A stretch of DNA of 64,000 nt, from assembly GCA_946894095.1 (NCBI GenBank), contig OX335653.1, forward strand, positions 439,001-503,000. The letters are read 5' to 3'. The position numbers were made by a program, and so were the translations under genes. The first letter of the stretch is position 1. Each line of letters opens with the position of its first letter. This DNA comes from Incurvaria masculella (lineage: Eukaryota; Arthropoda; Insecta; Lepidoptera; Incurvariidae). The notes under the pieces are model-generated. The model was given only the letters and a program-made list of their open reading frames with translations. It did not search any database and was not told the origin of the DNA. Positions 52,101-61,196 of the stretch are shown piece by piece.

Positions 52101-55100
52101 GTTCTGACAATGATATCCATGAGAAAATCATAAAAGTCTTAAATTTGTATTAAGATGTGCGCGACAAATGGACGAATAACTCAATATAACGCCAACCGAT
52201 TTCGGTGATTCTTTTTTTATTGGAAAGGACGTGTACAAATTAGTAAGTTTACTTCAGATTCACTAAAAATTAACAAATAAAACAACAAATTTAACAAAAA
52301 AAATAACCGACTTCAAAGGAAAAGCACTAAAAAGTAAAAAATAATGTTCATTTTTGTAGTTACGATTTCTGTTATTTTTTGAGTCGGTGTCAGCCAAGGT
52401 TAGGTTAGGTTAGGTTAGGTTAGGTTAGGTTAGGTTAGGTTAGGTTAGGTTAGGTTAGGTTCTCTTGATTGGCGCAGCGCGTGCCCGGCTGACGCCGACT
52501 CAAAAAATAACAGAAATCGTAACTACAAAAAAGAACATTATTTTTTACTTTTTAGTGCTTTTCCTTTGAAGTCGGTTATTTTTTTTGTTAAATTTGTTGT
52601 TTTATATCTATTGTATTAGCTATCCATGTCTAGTTACATAAAAAAACCTAACTCAATAAAATATAAATAAATGTTGCAAATAAAAATACAGTTTTTAAGA
52701 AGTCAGTTAAAAAAAATAACTTCACAACTGTTAGTCGATTTCAGTTTCCTATTGCGATGGTAAGTGATGTGATAATTCCGAGCAGTGACGAAAACGCTTA
52801 CCAGTGGAAATATGACTGGTGCTTAGAATTAGTGTATCGGCAATTAATATGAGTATCCAGAATATTGCAACCTGGCAACTTCAAAATCATTACTGTTCAT
52901 AATTTACATGCCTAATTACATACAATTTTAAGCGTGTTATGTTAATATTTCTAGACATAACATGAGGTATTGAAATTTAAAAAAATCACAGTTTAGTATT
53001 AATAAACTTAAATAGTGCTCATATTTACGTAATTACGCATTCAAAATTTTAAAAAAAAATATTTCAAAGAACATAAGAAAACCGGCCAAGTACGAGTCGG
53101 ACTCGCACACGAATGGTTCCGTACCATCGTACAAGATTTAACACAAAAAAATCACGTTTTTTGTATAGGACCCCCTTTAATTATTTTTTTTACCTATTTG
53201 TTGTTATCCCGGCAAAATAAAGACACACTCTGTAAACATTTCAGCTGCCTACCTAATACGGTTCATGAGATACAGCCCTGTGACAGACGGACGGACGGAC
53301 GGACGGACAGTTTTCCGTTTTTACCCTTTGGGTACGGAACCCTAAAAAATACAGTGATTTTACTGTACTTATTTTGAACACATCTTTTTAGGGTTCCGTA
53401 CCCAAAGCGTGCCAACGGAACACTATTACTAAGCCTCCGCTATCCGTCCGTCCGTCCGTCCGTCCGTCTGTCACAGGGCTGTATCTTAGTAATCGTAGCA
53501 GATAGACAGCTGAATTTTTTACAGAGTGTGTGTTTATTTTGCTGCTATAACAACAAATGGGTAAGATTAAAAAAATATTAAAATTAAAGGGGGGCCCATA
53601 CAAAAAACATGATTGTTTTGTAATAATTATTTTACGATGGTATGGAACCCTTTGTGTGCGAGTCCGACTCGCACTTGGCCGGTTTTTTATACCACAGGTT
53701 GTGCAAGAATCATCAGATCAGAAATAAAAAAAAATTAAAAAAATCTGCAGTGCTGTACACTGTCACAAAAATAATTACAAAGTTATGCTAATGCTCACTT
53801 GGGGCCTTTCCCAATTATTGCGTTTTTCACACATACTTATTATGTATGAGTAGCGCAACCTAACACTAATCATTTCCTCGGATTGAATAATTCAAGAATT
53901 TACGAAATTCACTTTCTGATTTTTTTTAATAAATAAAGTAAAGCAGTATGATACTGATAACAATCCTCCTCCTGCAGTGAAGTTCATGGTTAAAGGAGAT
54001 GAGGAAGAACTGCCAACCTTGTCCGGAGGCCCACTGCGTCGCGTCTATCAGCTGGACCAGTTGCACTTCCATTGGCTTGGCGAGCACGAAATTGATGAAA
54101 TCAAGTAAGTTGAGGCCTAAATTAAGCTTTAAATACATATCAAAATCCACTTCGATAATAAATATGGACACTTTGACCCGGTCCCAGTAGACATTGGGCA
54201 TAAGTTCGAAATTAAAAAAACTATATTGCACTGATCTATTCCCAGGTACCCACTAGAAATACACTTCGTGCATCACAGGCAGGACCTGCCGTTGGACGAA
54301 GCCTTGCAAGAGCAGGACGGCGTGGTGGTTCTGGCGGTTTTGTGTCTGGTGAGGATGTCTAAAATTTGGCCCAACTAATAGTTAGGCTAGTTAACCATTT
54401 AGGTAATACCAAATCCTATGGATCTATAGAATATTCAATATCACAGCTGTCGCCGGGACAGGCCGACCGCTGGGCGCTGCAACAGATCTCAGACGTTGTT
54501 CCTGAGTTGGTCAACGAGAGCTCGCACGCTATCCCTGAGAAGACGGACTTGCTGTAAGTGCCACGTTCTTCATTCTTCCACACTCCAATTTCCATCGCTG
54601 CTGTTCTGATTTCACATTCTTAGATTGAATATTGTATGCATAGTTATAAATCTCAGGCGTAAATGTTACGATAAAATAATTCGAGACGCTTAATTGCGAT
54701 AGTAATTTGACGTAAAACCGAATTTGTAATTTCGCTCAGTTCGCCTAGATTTCTAATGCCGAACTATCCTGTTTTCGTCAGCCGGTTCCTGGGCTCGGAC
54801 CGGAACTCTTACTACACGTACGAGGGTTCTCTCACCACGCCCGACTGTCGGGAGGTCGTCACATGGATCGTGTTCGACAAACCGATTCGTATCACCGACA
54901 AACAGGTACCTTCAAGATGATTGATTTATACTACGATGGCCCTACCATACCGCAGTTGCTGAATTATCTTCTTAATTTAAATTTCAGCGACATATTCATT
55001 TGAAGCATTGTAATGAGATTTTGAAAATAATCTGAAAAACTATTGGTCGTGACATTCGTCGGAAGCAGGACTTGAACCTGCGACCTTTGGATTACATTTC

Positions 55101-55842
55101 CACTGCTCTTAAACCAACTGAGCTATCCCGACAATTCTCTAATTGTGTCCTGCTTCCGACGAAACCGCATTTTTAAAGCAACATGCTTTGGCCCGGTATA
55201 TAGTAACCAAAAGCAAATTCGTGATGTTTGGACTCTGGCACGTAAAATAATAAAATTGCCTACTGTATTTCTTCCCGTTCATGCTATAAGAGACGATCCG
55301 TGGACGGACGACTTTTCACCAAGGCGTTGAATGTACGACGGTCGAGCGGCAATGAAAACTGTCATTGTTTTAAATTAAGTTAAATGTAGCCGTGCAAAAT
55401 GTGGAAGCTACTGGTACGGTACCTGGTATTTTGGGTATCATGATAGTAGGTGTGCGGTATTAGCCATCCGTTTCCATGTAACATCAACAATTAAGAGAAT
55501 CCACGGTTTATAAGTAAAGAGATTAACATTCTAGGATCGGCATTAACTATTTTCTCGATTGTCCACCAGTACAAAGCGTTCAGCGCGGTGCACGTGGGCG
55601 GCATCGCTAATTTTCGCAGCGTGCAGCCCCCCAACGGGCGCACCGTGTTCCGCACGCCGCTCGGCGCGTCGAGCGTGGCCGCGCGGCCGAGCCTGGCGGC
55701 GGCGGCGGCGACGGCGGCGGCGGGCGCGCTCACCGCCGTCGCGGGGGCCATCGGGGTGTTCGCGGCCCTCGTCAACAAGGCCGTAGATGCGGTTCTGAAG
55801 ATCAAGAGACTTGTGAATGGGGTGCGAGTCGGCGGTGCTTAA
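46065..55842 (+). CDS. Alpha-carbonic anhydrase, eight exons, 328 residues
   Basis: Interconverts carbon dioxide and bicarbonate with a Zn ion. Exons 46065-46104, 50482-50529, 51235-51399, 53978-54104, 54246-54348, 54447-54553, 54782-54905 and 55570-55842 join in frame (987 nt). A signal peptide (MDLTVVLLAVGYVGVCAS) marks it as secreted. Catalytic set: NNGHTV (proton-shuttle His), LDQLHFHW (two Zn ligands), GEH (Glu), EIHFVHH (third Zn ligand), YYTYEGSLTTPDC (gatekeeper Thr) and VTWIVF. It should be active. Oddities: the loop after HFHW is about six residues shorter than usual, TTPD replaces TTPP, and an Ala-rich hydrophobic tail suggests a membrane or GPI anchor. Intron 1 (4.4 kb) is full of repeats. 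Confidence 0.95.
46300..46600 (+). mobile_element. SINE in carbonic anhydrase intron 1
   Basis: Shared body from GCGAATGCGAGCTGTTCTAT and GGTTCGGAATCCATGTAAAA to TTGAGCTAATACCATAGAT and A(5). The region left of it may be a degraded head. Confidence 0.7.
46818..46848. repeat. Short perfect hairpin
   Basis: CTATATGGTCA TTT TGACCATATAG, arms of 11 bases; probably part of a MITE whose other piece is near 51,850. Confidence 0.6.
46960..47262 (+). mobile_element. 'CGGCCAAGTGCGAGTC' element with (ACGG)n
   Basis: Complete copy from ACCGGCCAAGTGCGAGTCGG to GGGTACGGAACCC, with an expanded ACGG tract at about 47,145-47,205. Confidence 0.8.
47810..49260 (-). pseudogene. CR1/Kiri-like reverse transcriptase, 5'-truncated
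   Basis: Minus-strand RT within intron 1. Motifs in order: SKVLERVAHFQLSNYL, GFRPSHSTTTALIKI, LLDFSSAFNSVDFDIL (to 48,803), then AGVPQGGVLSPLLFSIFINK and HLYAVDLQLY, then a 278-codon open stretch (48,674-47,838) with NPSKSKAIIIG and the thumb ending GARQWNQLPPPVR. The catalytic box reads YAVD where YADD is needed, and frames change near 48,690 and 48,800. It is dead. Confidence 0.8.
49265..49316 (-). mobile_element. Fragment of the 'CGGCCAAGTGCGAGTC' element
   Basis: GTGTGCGAGTTCGACTCGCAC and CTTGGCCAG only. Confidence 0.6.
49725..50015. other. Repeat-derived GC-rich sequence
   Basis: Twelve-G run, then GGTGCGGTCCGCACCGGG, repeated later as GGATCCGCACCGGG at 49,969-49,982. Looks like a DNA transposon remnant; family not identified. 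Confidence 0.45.
50056..50348 (+). mobile_element. SINE before carbonic anhydrase exon 2
   Basis: Shared body (CCCCTACTAGGTGGTAAGG, then TTGTCCGTGTTTTGCATTC) and tail (GTATTAGCTATCCGTGTCAG, A(7)). Ends 134 bases before the exon 2 acceptor. Confidence 0.75.
50482..50529 (+). CDS. Carbonic anhydrase exon 2
   Basis: Acceptor TTCTTTCAG, donor GACG/GTAAGC. Encodes VCASDDGKSKWSYHD, the conserved W-x-Y start of the mature enzyme. Confidence 0.9.
50530..51234 (+). other. Carbonic anhydrase intron 2
   Basis: No gene or recognised repeat; a CG-rich patch lies at about 50,610-50,705. Confidence 0.5.
51235..51399 (+). CDS. Carbonic anhydrase exon 3
   Basis: Encodes EENWSSQCREGKRQSPINIE through ELEGLNNGHT, with QSPINI and the proton-shuttle His. 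Donor ACCG/GTCAGT. Confidence 0.93.
51729..51825 (+). mobile_element. SINE tail fragment
   Basis: CCGAGCAATATAAGGAAAG, then TAGTGGTGTGTTAGGCTAAT. Confidence 0.65.
51921..52275. mobile_element. 'AACCGACTTCAAA' lepidopteran repeat
   Basis: TTAACCGACTTCAAAAAAAG, then GGAGGAGGTTATCAATTCG and GGGTGAACCGATTTTGATGA. Non-coding. Confidence 0.7.
52276..52607. mobile_element. Foldback element with a TTAGG telomere-repeat loop
   Basis: Arms of about 120 bases (52,276-52,396 and 52,480-52,607) are near-perfect inverted repeats containing AATAACCGACTTCAAAGGAA and TTTTTTGAGTCGG(T/C)GTCAGCC. Between them lies a pure (TTAGG)n tract. Confidence 0.85.
52398..52461. repeat. Interstitial telomeric repeat (TTAGG)n
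   Basis: About 12-13 perfect units of the insect telomere motif, written GGTTA on the plus strand. Confidence 0.92.
52614..52648 (+). mobile_element. Short SINE tail
   Basis: GTATTAGCTATCCATGTCTA, GTTACAT and A(6). Confidence 0.55.
53080..53343 (+). mobile_element. 'CGGCCAAGTGCGAGTC' element, plus copy of an inverted pair
   Basis: CCGGCCAAGTACGAGTCGGA to GGGTACGGAACCC. Confidence 0.8.
53390..53687 (-). mobile_element. 'CGGCCAAGTGCGAGTC' element, minus copy of the pair
   Basis: GGGTTCCGTACCCAAAG to CTCGCACTTGGCCGG. Together with the plus copy 46 bases away it makes a long hairpin inside carbonic anhydrase intron 3. Confidence 0.8.
53978..54104 (+). CDS. Carbonic anhydrase exon 4 (two Zn ligands)
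   Basis: Acceptor CCTCCTGCAG, donor ATCAA/GTAAGT. Encodes VKFMVKGDEEELPTLSGGPL and YQLDQLHFHWLGEHEIDEI. Confidence 0.95.
54246..54348 (+). CDS. Carbonic anhydrase exon 5 (third Zn ligand)
   Basis: Encodes KYPLEIHFVHHRQDLPLDEA and VVVLAVLCL; acceptor TTCCCAG, donor GTGAGG. Confidence 0.93.
54447..54553 (+). CDS. Carbonic anhydrase exon 6
   Basis: Encodes LSPGQADRWALQQISDVVPE through AIPEKTDL; donor GCT/GTAAGT. Confidence 0.9.
54782..54905 (+). CDS. Carbonic anhydrase exon 7
   Basis: Encodes FLGSDRNSYYTYEGSLTTPD, CREVVTWIVF and KPIRITDKQ; the gatekeeper Thr is in SLTTP. Confidence 0.95.
55055..55163 (-). mobile_element. tRNA-like sequence inside 17-bp inverted repeats
   Basis: On the minus strand 55,132-55,058 reads like a tRNA: A box TAGCTCAGTTGG, B box GGTTCAAGTCC and a 7-base acceptor pairing (GTCGGGA/TTCCGAC). 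The anticodon loop (AATGTAA) lacks U33, so it is probably not a working tRNA. TTCGTCGGAAGCAGGAC at 55,055-55,071 recurs inverted at 55,147-55,163. Confidence 0.55.
55345..55485 (+). mobile_element. SINE body/tail fragment
   Basis: GAGCGGCAATGAAAACTGTC, then TGTAGCCGTGCAAAATG and TATTAGCCATCCGTTTCCAT. Ends about 85 bases before exon 8. Confidence 0.65.
55570..55842 (+). CDS. Carbonic anhydrase exon 8 (C-terminus)
   Basis: Encodes YKAFSAVHVGGIANFRSVQP, PNGRTVFRTPLG (end of the enzyme fold), then an Ala-rich hydrophobic segment and a basic end (VLKIKRLVNGVRVGGA, stop TAA). A high-GC coding block. Confidence 0.9.
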   Translation, partial: YKAFSAVHVGGIANFRSVQPPNGRTVFRTPLGASSVAARPSLAAAAATAAAGALTAVAGAIGVFAALVNKAVDAVLKIKRLVNGVRVGGA

Positions 55843-56199
55843 TACCAGTTTGCATCAGAACTTTTTCGCAGTCCAGGAATTCTGGTCTAACGAAATGTAG
55901 ACTAACGGTAACTTCCGGCAAACATATTCATTCGAGTGGGAATATTGCATTCCAATTTTAAGTTGGATTAAAACAACGCAGCAAAAAAAACATAATTTCA
56001 AATGCTTAGATAATCTCGTTGTGTTGTGTAGATGTAGACTTAATATTGCTTCCCGTTTTATAATTTTGTTTATGGCAAATAATTATATCACTGCTTATAG
56101 TGAGGTCTACGCAATACAGATTAAAAAGGTAGGTACTAGGTCATGATAATAGGATTGGATACTAGTAAAACTTGTTTAGATTGTATAACTGTCACTAAC
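55843..56199 (+). other. Probable carbonic anhydrase 3' UTR
   Basis: AT-rich, no canonical AATAAA seen within it; nothing else recognised. Confidence 0.4.
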
Positions 56200-56617
56200 T
56201 ATTTCGGCTGGCGTGTCAGCCTCGGTGTCCCAGTGGCGCGACACTTCGGCGATCGCTCTCCGAAGTTAAGCAACGCTGGGTCCGGTCTGGTCTTGGATGG
56301 GTGACCATTCGACCGTTGAGAGAGGCTGGCCGTGGTTCGGATTCCACGTTAAGCTGTAGGTCCCCTTCCTTACTTACTAGGTGGTAGGGTTTATCCCGCC
56401 CGGGTTGGTACCATCGCATTGGATGAACGATGGTCGAAGCGGCAATGAAAATTGTCCGTGTTTTCCATCCAGTTCAATGTAGCCGTGCAATATAAGGAAG
56501 GTCCTGGCATGGCACCTAGTTCCCATGTGGTGTGTTGGGCTAATACCATGAACAGAACTTGTGGTATTAGCCATCCATGTCCAGTCACATAAAAAAAAAA
56601 AAAAAAAAAAAAAAAAC
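56200..56617 (+). mobile_element. SINE with a 5S rRNA-derived head
   Basis: Head contains CCGAAGTTAAGCAACGCTGG and TCTTGGATGGGTGACC, matching the internal promoter part of 5S rRNA (CCGAAGTTAAGCAGC..., CTTAGATGGGGGACC). From GTGGTTCGGATTCCACGTTA on, it has the same body and tail as the tRNA-headed copies, ending in A(26). A long pure tail suggests youth. Confidence 0.82.
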
Positions 56618-58510
56618 TGGGCGCGCTTATTTGTTACCTATCCCATGAAACTGCGGTGCATCATGGCAAAAAACTGGGGATTAGAACAGAGCAGGCGCGC
56701 TGGTGGTAGTATGGTGGTAGGTAGATGCGGACTAAGAAATGCTAGGTCGTGTGGGAAAAACGGGCCAATGTTGGGAAATGTATCATTATTTAGAAATAAG
56801 TATCATTCCATTTCTATTTACCGTTCTAATATCATGCCCCAATACATGTAATAGGGCATGATATTAGAACAACCAATTTTGTTGTTAGATTTATTATGAG
56901 AATAAGACCTAAATAAAAACAGTCTTAAAATAAGTGCATAGGTAAAGCTATAGAACCAACTAATTTAAGTAATAGTGATATTAGCGGTAACATAGAAATA
57001 TTACCATAATTATGTTTGTCCACTTCATAATGAAGTAAGGATTTGTTGATATAAATAATTTAAGTATTTACCTTTCTATAAATGTTACAAAACATGATAG
57101 TTATAAAATACTTGAATTGTGAATTTTTGTTGTCTCTAGAAAGTGTACTTTTAGGCACGTAAAGTAAAAAGTAAGTAGGCATGGTTTTTATTGCTGACAA
57201 GCAATCTGTTTCGGCTGTGAATAAGCTCAAAGCTAAACATGTTTTCTATATCCTGTTATTGTTGTATGTTAAGCGTGAAAATGGATTCTCAAGCTTCCAA
57301 TCAATTAGCTTTCCATATGGCGTCTTATTCCACGAGTGTTTCCAAAACTAACAGTGAGAATACACTTTTCAATTGATTTCCAACTGTTTTACTTTTTTTC
57401 GGGTAATGTATCGTATTTTTAATATAATGGATTACTCGCTCAAATGAATAAATGAATGTTCCTAAAACAACTTAATTTGACCCATATAATATATTCCTAA
57501 ATTGCAAAAGTTGGTGCAAAAGGAAAAAATCGGACAAAACGTATAAACATAATGTAGGTACTGTCATTTGATCGTACATTTAGCAAAAGCATTTAGAAAC
57601 GTTGCCTACACAAATCGATTTGAAACATTAAATCTTTGGGACACTGGTTTCTGTAGCTGTAAGTACAGATGGAAGCGAAAATATAATGGAAACAAATACG
57701 GAAGCGTGAGAACCCTACTTAAGGACTATAGTCATTCCAGAAATGTGTAATGCTTGTGATATGTTGTAAAAGTGGCTGTGCGTTTGGGAAACATGGCATG
57801 TTGGCAACAACGACGGCGGGCGCCGCCCGCCGCGGCGGATAGGAAAGCAGTGATGACTAACGAATGCGTTGGTTTTTCAAAAGGATTTAAATTATTAATT
57901 TTTCGGCGAAAACCGTGATTTTATGTAGATGTTATTCGTAGAAGGGACTGTTTTTTTAGAAAATCGTCAAACTGTGCAATATTTTTGTCTCAGAGTCACA
58001 GAGATCGTCGATCTCCGTGGATAGAGTCATGGAGATGTGTAAAAAATGTTACCTACCGTTGTTCCATTGGTTTTCTGTTAGTACTCTTTAATTTTAAAGC
58101 TACGTTTCAATTAACGGATTTTTTCTTGCATTGTACATTTAAAAATGAAGGTGAGATGCGCAGATAGCAAAGTTTTTCAGATTGGGCGTGTCAAGACAAG
58201 ACTATAAGTAGTTGTTTGAGAAAAGATTATTACCTGATATTAAAATCATAGATCAGTTGTTAGTTTTTGGCAAATATAGATAAGACAAGATGATATTATA
58301 TTTTTTTAGACTTGAATGGTAGGCAACGTAGGCAACTCGGTGTGTAGGTATGGATGTATTATTTTAGAATCAAAGGTTGTGTTAATTTTTTTCATTAGTT
58401 ATAATTAGTTTTTAATTAAAAAAATATAGTTTGGCATCGTTACCCATCTGATTGTTTTATTTTACTTTTGAACTTAAACAACAGATCAAAATTAAACGAG
58501 TTATGTAAAT
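56618..58510. other. Intergenic sequence
   Basis: No gene. A perfect 18-base inverted repeat, TAATATCATGCCCCAATA ... GGGCATGATATTA type, lies at about 56,828-56,870. Confidence 0.4.
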
Positions 58511-58667
58511 GGATATGGATGGCTCTCCGTCATGATATTAGCCTAACACACTGCATTCACAAAGGAATTAGGTACCCTGCTAGGCTAGGGCCTTCTATTT
58601 GTGACCAGGGGTATATTGAACTGTTAGGAAAACACGGACAATTTTTCATTGCCCCTTCGACTATTTT
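58511..58667 (-). mobile_element. SINE body/tail fragment
   Basis: GGATATGGATGGCT, GATATTAGCCTAACACACTG and GAAAACACGGACAATTTTTC on the plus strand, i.e. antisense SINE. Confidence 0.7.
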
Positions 58668-58800
58668 TAGGGTTCCAAGCCTCCGCTGTCCGTCCGTCCG
58701 TTCGCTGTCACAGGGCTGCATCTAATGAACCGTAATAGGTAATAGTAAGGTAAATGTGTATTTCTGATTCCGCTACTTATAACGACAAATCAAATAAAAA
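58668..58800 (-). mobile_element. Partial 'CGGCCAAGTGCGAGTC' element
   Basis: TTTTTAGGGTTCC, then AGCCTCCGCTGTCCGTCCG and CACAGGGCTGCATC; it follows the SINE directly. Confidence 0.6.
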
Positions 58801-58813
58801 ATAATCCAGTCAC

Positions 58814-59292
58814 TTAAGGGCCTGGTACTAGCCAAATCGCAAAGTTAGACGAGGCACCCCAAGTTAACTAACTAAGTCTGACGATTATAAGTGTCATTGT
58901 TACAATATATGATTCCTTGTCTAGGAATCGAATTATTTTCGTTAATGTATGTTTCCTTTTTCTATACAAAATACATTGCGGAAACGGTGTCCATTTCCGA
59001 ACTTTTTTGACTAAATGTAGAAATCTAAAAGCAAATGGAATTTTTTGTTTATGCATATATGCTGTTTTTGCTTATATCTAGAAATCGAATTACTTTCAGA
59101 TTTCTAATGAGAAAAATCAACTTTTTTATTTTTATTATTATTTAAATAAATGATGGAATAAAAAAATATTAACAATCCATTATCAGTCTGGAGTTCTATT
59201 TGGATTTGCTGAAGCGTTTCACTACATATTATTACATTTGTTAAAAAGTGCATTTGTATGGCGCGAGTAGTTGGCTAGTCCTAGCGCCTTAA
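58814..59292. mobile_element. TTAA-flanked MITE
   Basis: Ends TTAAGGGCCTGGTACTAGCC and, reversed, TTAAGGCGCTAGGACTAGCC; no ORF. Related left end at 41,333. Confidence 0.7.
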
Positions 59293-59640
59293 GGTCCCTG
59301 GAATTCCGAAAGATGGCAGCTTAGAAAAAAATATTCTTGTGCAAGACCCAGGAAAGCCTTTGTGCTATCCAAGCAGAAATCGTTACCTTTGCCATGATTT
59401 TATAACACCCATATAATGTAAGTCGTACCCAGTGGTTCGATTCGGACGAAAGCCGTAATATTTGTTGGAGAGTTCATTGCTCTCTAAATACATTTCTACA
59501 ACTGAGATTTATTTATGCGCTCCATAATCTTACATAGCTCGCTGATTTCCAGGATGCAGGCACGTATCCAGTGAAATACCATAGATAGTAAAGACTGGTT
59601 AGACAGCTGTTTATGCTGATCTACAGATCTTCCAGACCAG
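59293..59640. other. Intergenic sequence
   Basis: Nothing recognised before the satellite. Confidence 0.35.
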
Positions 59641-59969
59641 CGCACGAATAGGTACAGTCAGGGCAAGGGCTAAATCTGGGTTGCAGCCTAGTAGTAAGCA
59701 GGCAATCGATGTGGATATTGCAAGGTCCGACCATTCCAGACCAGAGCTGGAAAAGGTACAGTCAGCTAGGGCTAGGGTTAAATCTGGGTTGCGGCCTAGT
59801 TACAAGCAGGCAACCGTGGACAGTGCATGGTCCGACCATTCTAGACCAGCTCAGGAAAAGGTACAATCAGGGCCTCGATCAGGGCTAGTGCTAAATCTGG
59901 GTTACGGCCTAGTTACAAGCAGGCAACCGATGTGGATAGTGCAAGGTCCGACCATTCCAGACCAGCTCA

Positions 59970-60529
59970 TAGACTAGGAGGTCGCGACAAAAATGGTAAC
60001 GATAACGTAAATGGCTGAAACTGGGTTCACGGGATAAAGTACAACCCTCTGAAGCTAAATGTGTCAGTCTGCCTGTTCCAAGTGGTTGCGTTACTTAGAT
60101 AAGGCGCCTGAAAAAGGAGTTATGGTGACAAAAAATACATATGATAAGGTAAATGGATGCAAATGACGAAGCATGAAAGTAACAATACATACTTGCCTAG
60201 CAATACAAAAACTGAACAAATCGTTGGTTGAATTTAGTAGTTATAGGCGATTTAGGTTACAGATATAACTTTAGGTATATTTAAGTATTTAATTAAGTAA
60301 CCGTCTGGTTATTGTTGTATAATTAATAGGTATCAATGTTTCCAGGTAATCAGTATATTCATTAACAGGTACATACCAGCATCTATTTTATATAGCCAAT
60401 CTAGAAAACACAACCATTTGGCACGGGCAGACCGACATATTTAGCATCAGAGGGTTGGTCTCTAACATGTGAATCCTGATTCAGCCATTTACCTTATCGT
60501 GACCAAAAATGTCGTGACCTCCCGGAATA
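59970..60529. mobile_element. 560-bp MITE in the satellite, copy 1
   Basis: Same element as 44,215-44,774; flanked by TCA (59967-59969, 60530-60532). Confidence 0.85.
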
Positions 60530-60636
60530 TCAGGAAAAGGTACAATCAGGGCTAGTGCTAAGTCTGGGTTGCGGCCTAGTTACAAGCAGGCAACCGATGT
60601 GGATAGTGCAAGGTCCGACCATTCCAGACCAGCTCA

Positions 60637-61196
60637 TAGACTAGGAGGTCGCGACAAAAATGGTAACGATAACGTAAATGGCTGAAACTGGGTTCACGGG
60701 ATAAAGTACAACCCTCTGAAGCTAAATGTGTCAGTCTGCCTGTTCCAAGTGGTTGCGTTACTTAGATAAGGCGCCTGAAAAAGGAGTTATGGTGACAAAA
60801 AATACATATGATAAGGTAAATGGATGCAAATGACGAAGCATGAAAGTAACAATACATACTTGCCTAGCAATACAAAAACTGAACAAATCGTTGGTTGAAT
60901 TTAGTAGTTATAGGCGATTTAGGTTACAGATATAACTTTAGGTATATTTAAGTATTTAATTAAGTAACCGTCTGGTTATTGTTGTATAATTAATAGGTAT
61001 CAATGTTTCCAGGTAATCAGTATATTCATTAACAGGTACATACCAGCATCTATTTTATATAGCCAATCTAGAAAACACAACCATTTGGCACGGGCAGACC
61101 GACATATTTAGCATCAGAGGGTTGGTCTCTAACATGTGAATCCTGATTCAGCCATTTACCTTATCGTGACCAAAAATGTCGTGACCTCCCGGAATA
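60637..61196. mobile_element. 560-bp MITE in the satellite, copy 2
   Basis: Sits at the same position of the 104-bp unit as copy 1, 667 bases on, so it was copied with the satellite rather than inserted again. Confidence 0.85.

Noticed and set aside
52398..52461. Chromosome end at the TTAGG tract
   Set aside because: Only about 64 bases, internal, and enclosed by inverted arms inside a carbonic anhydrase intron.
55058..55132. Functional tRNA gene
   Set aside because: A and B boxes and the acceptor stem are present, but the anticodon loop lacks U33, the anticodon stem has a mismatch, and the sequence is part of an inverted-repeat unit.
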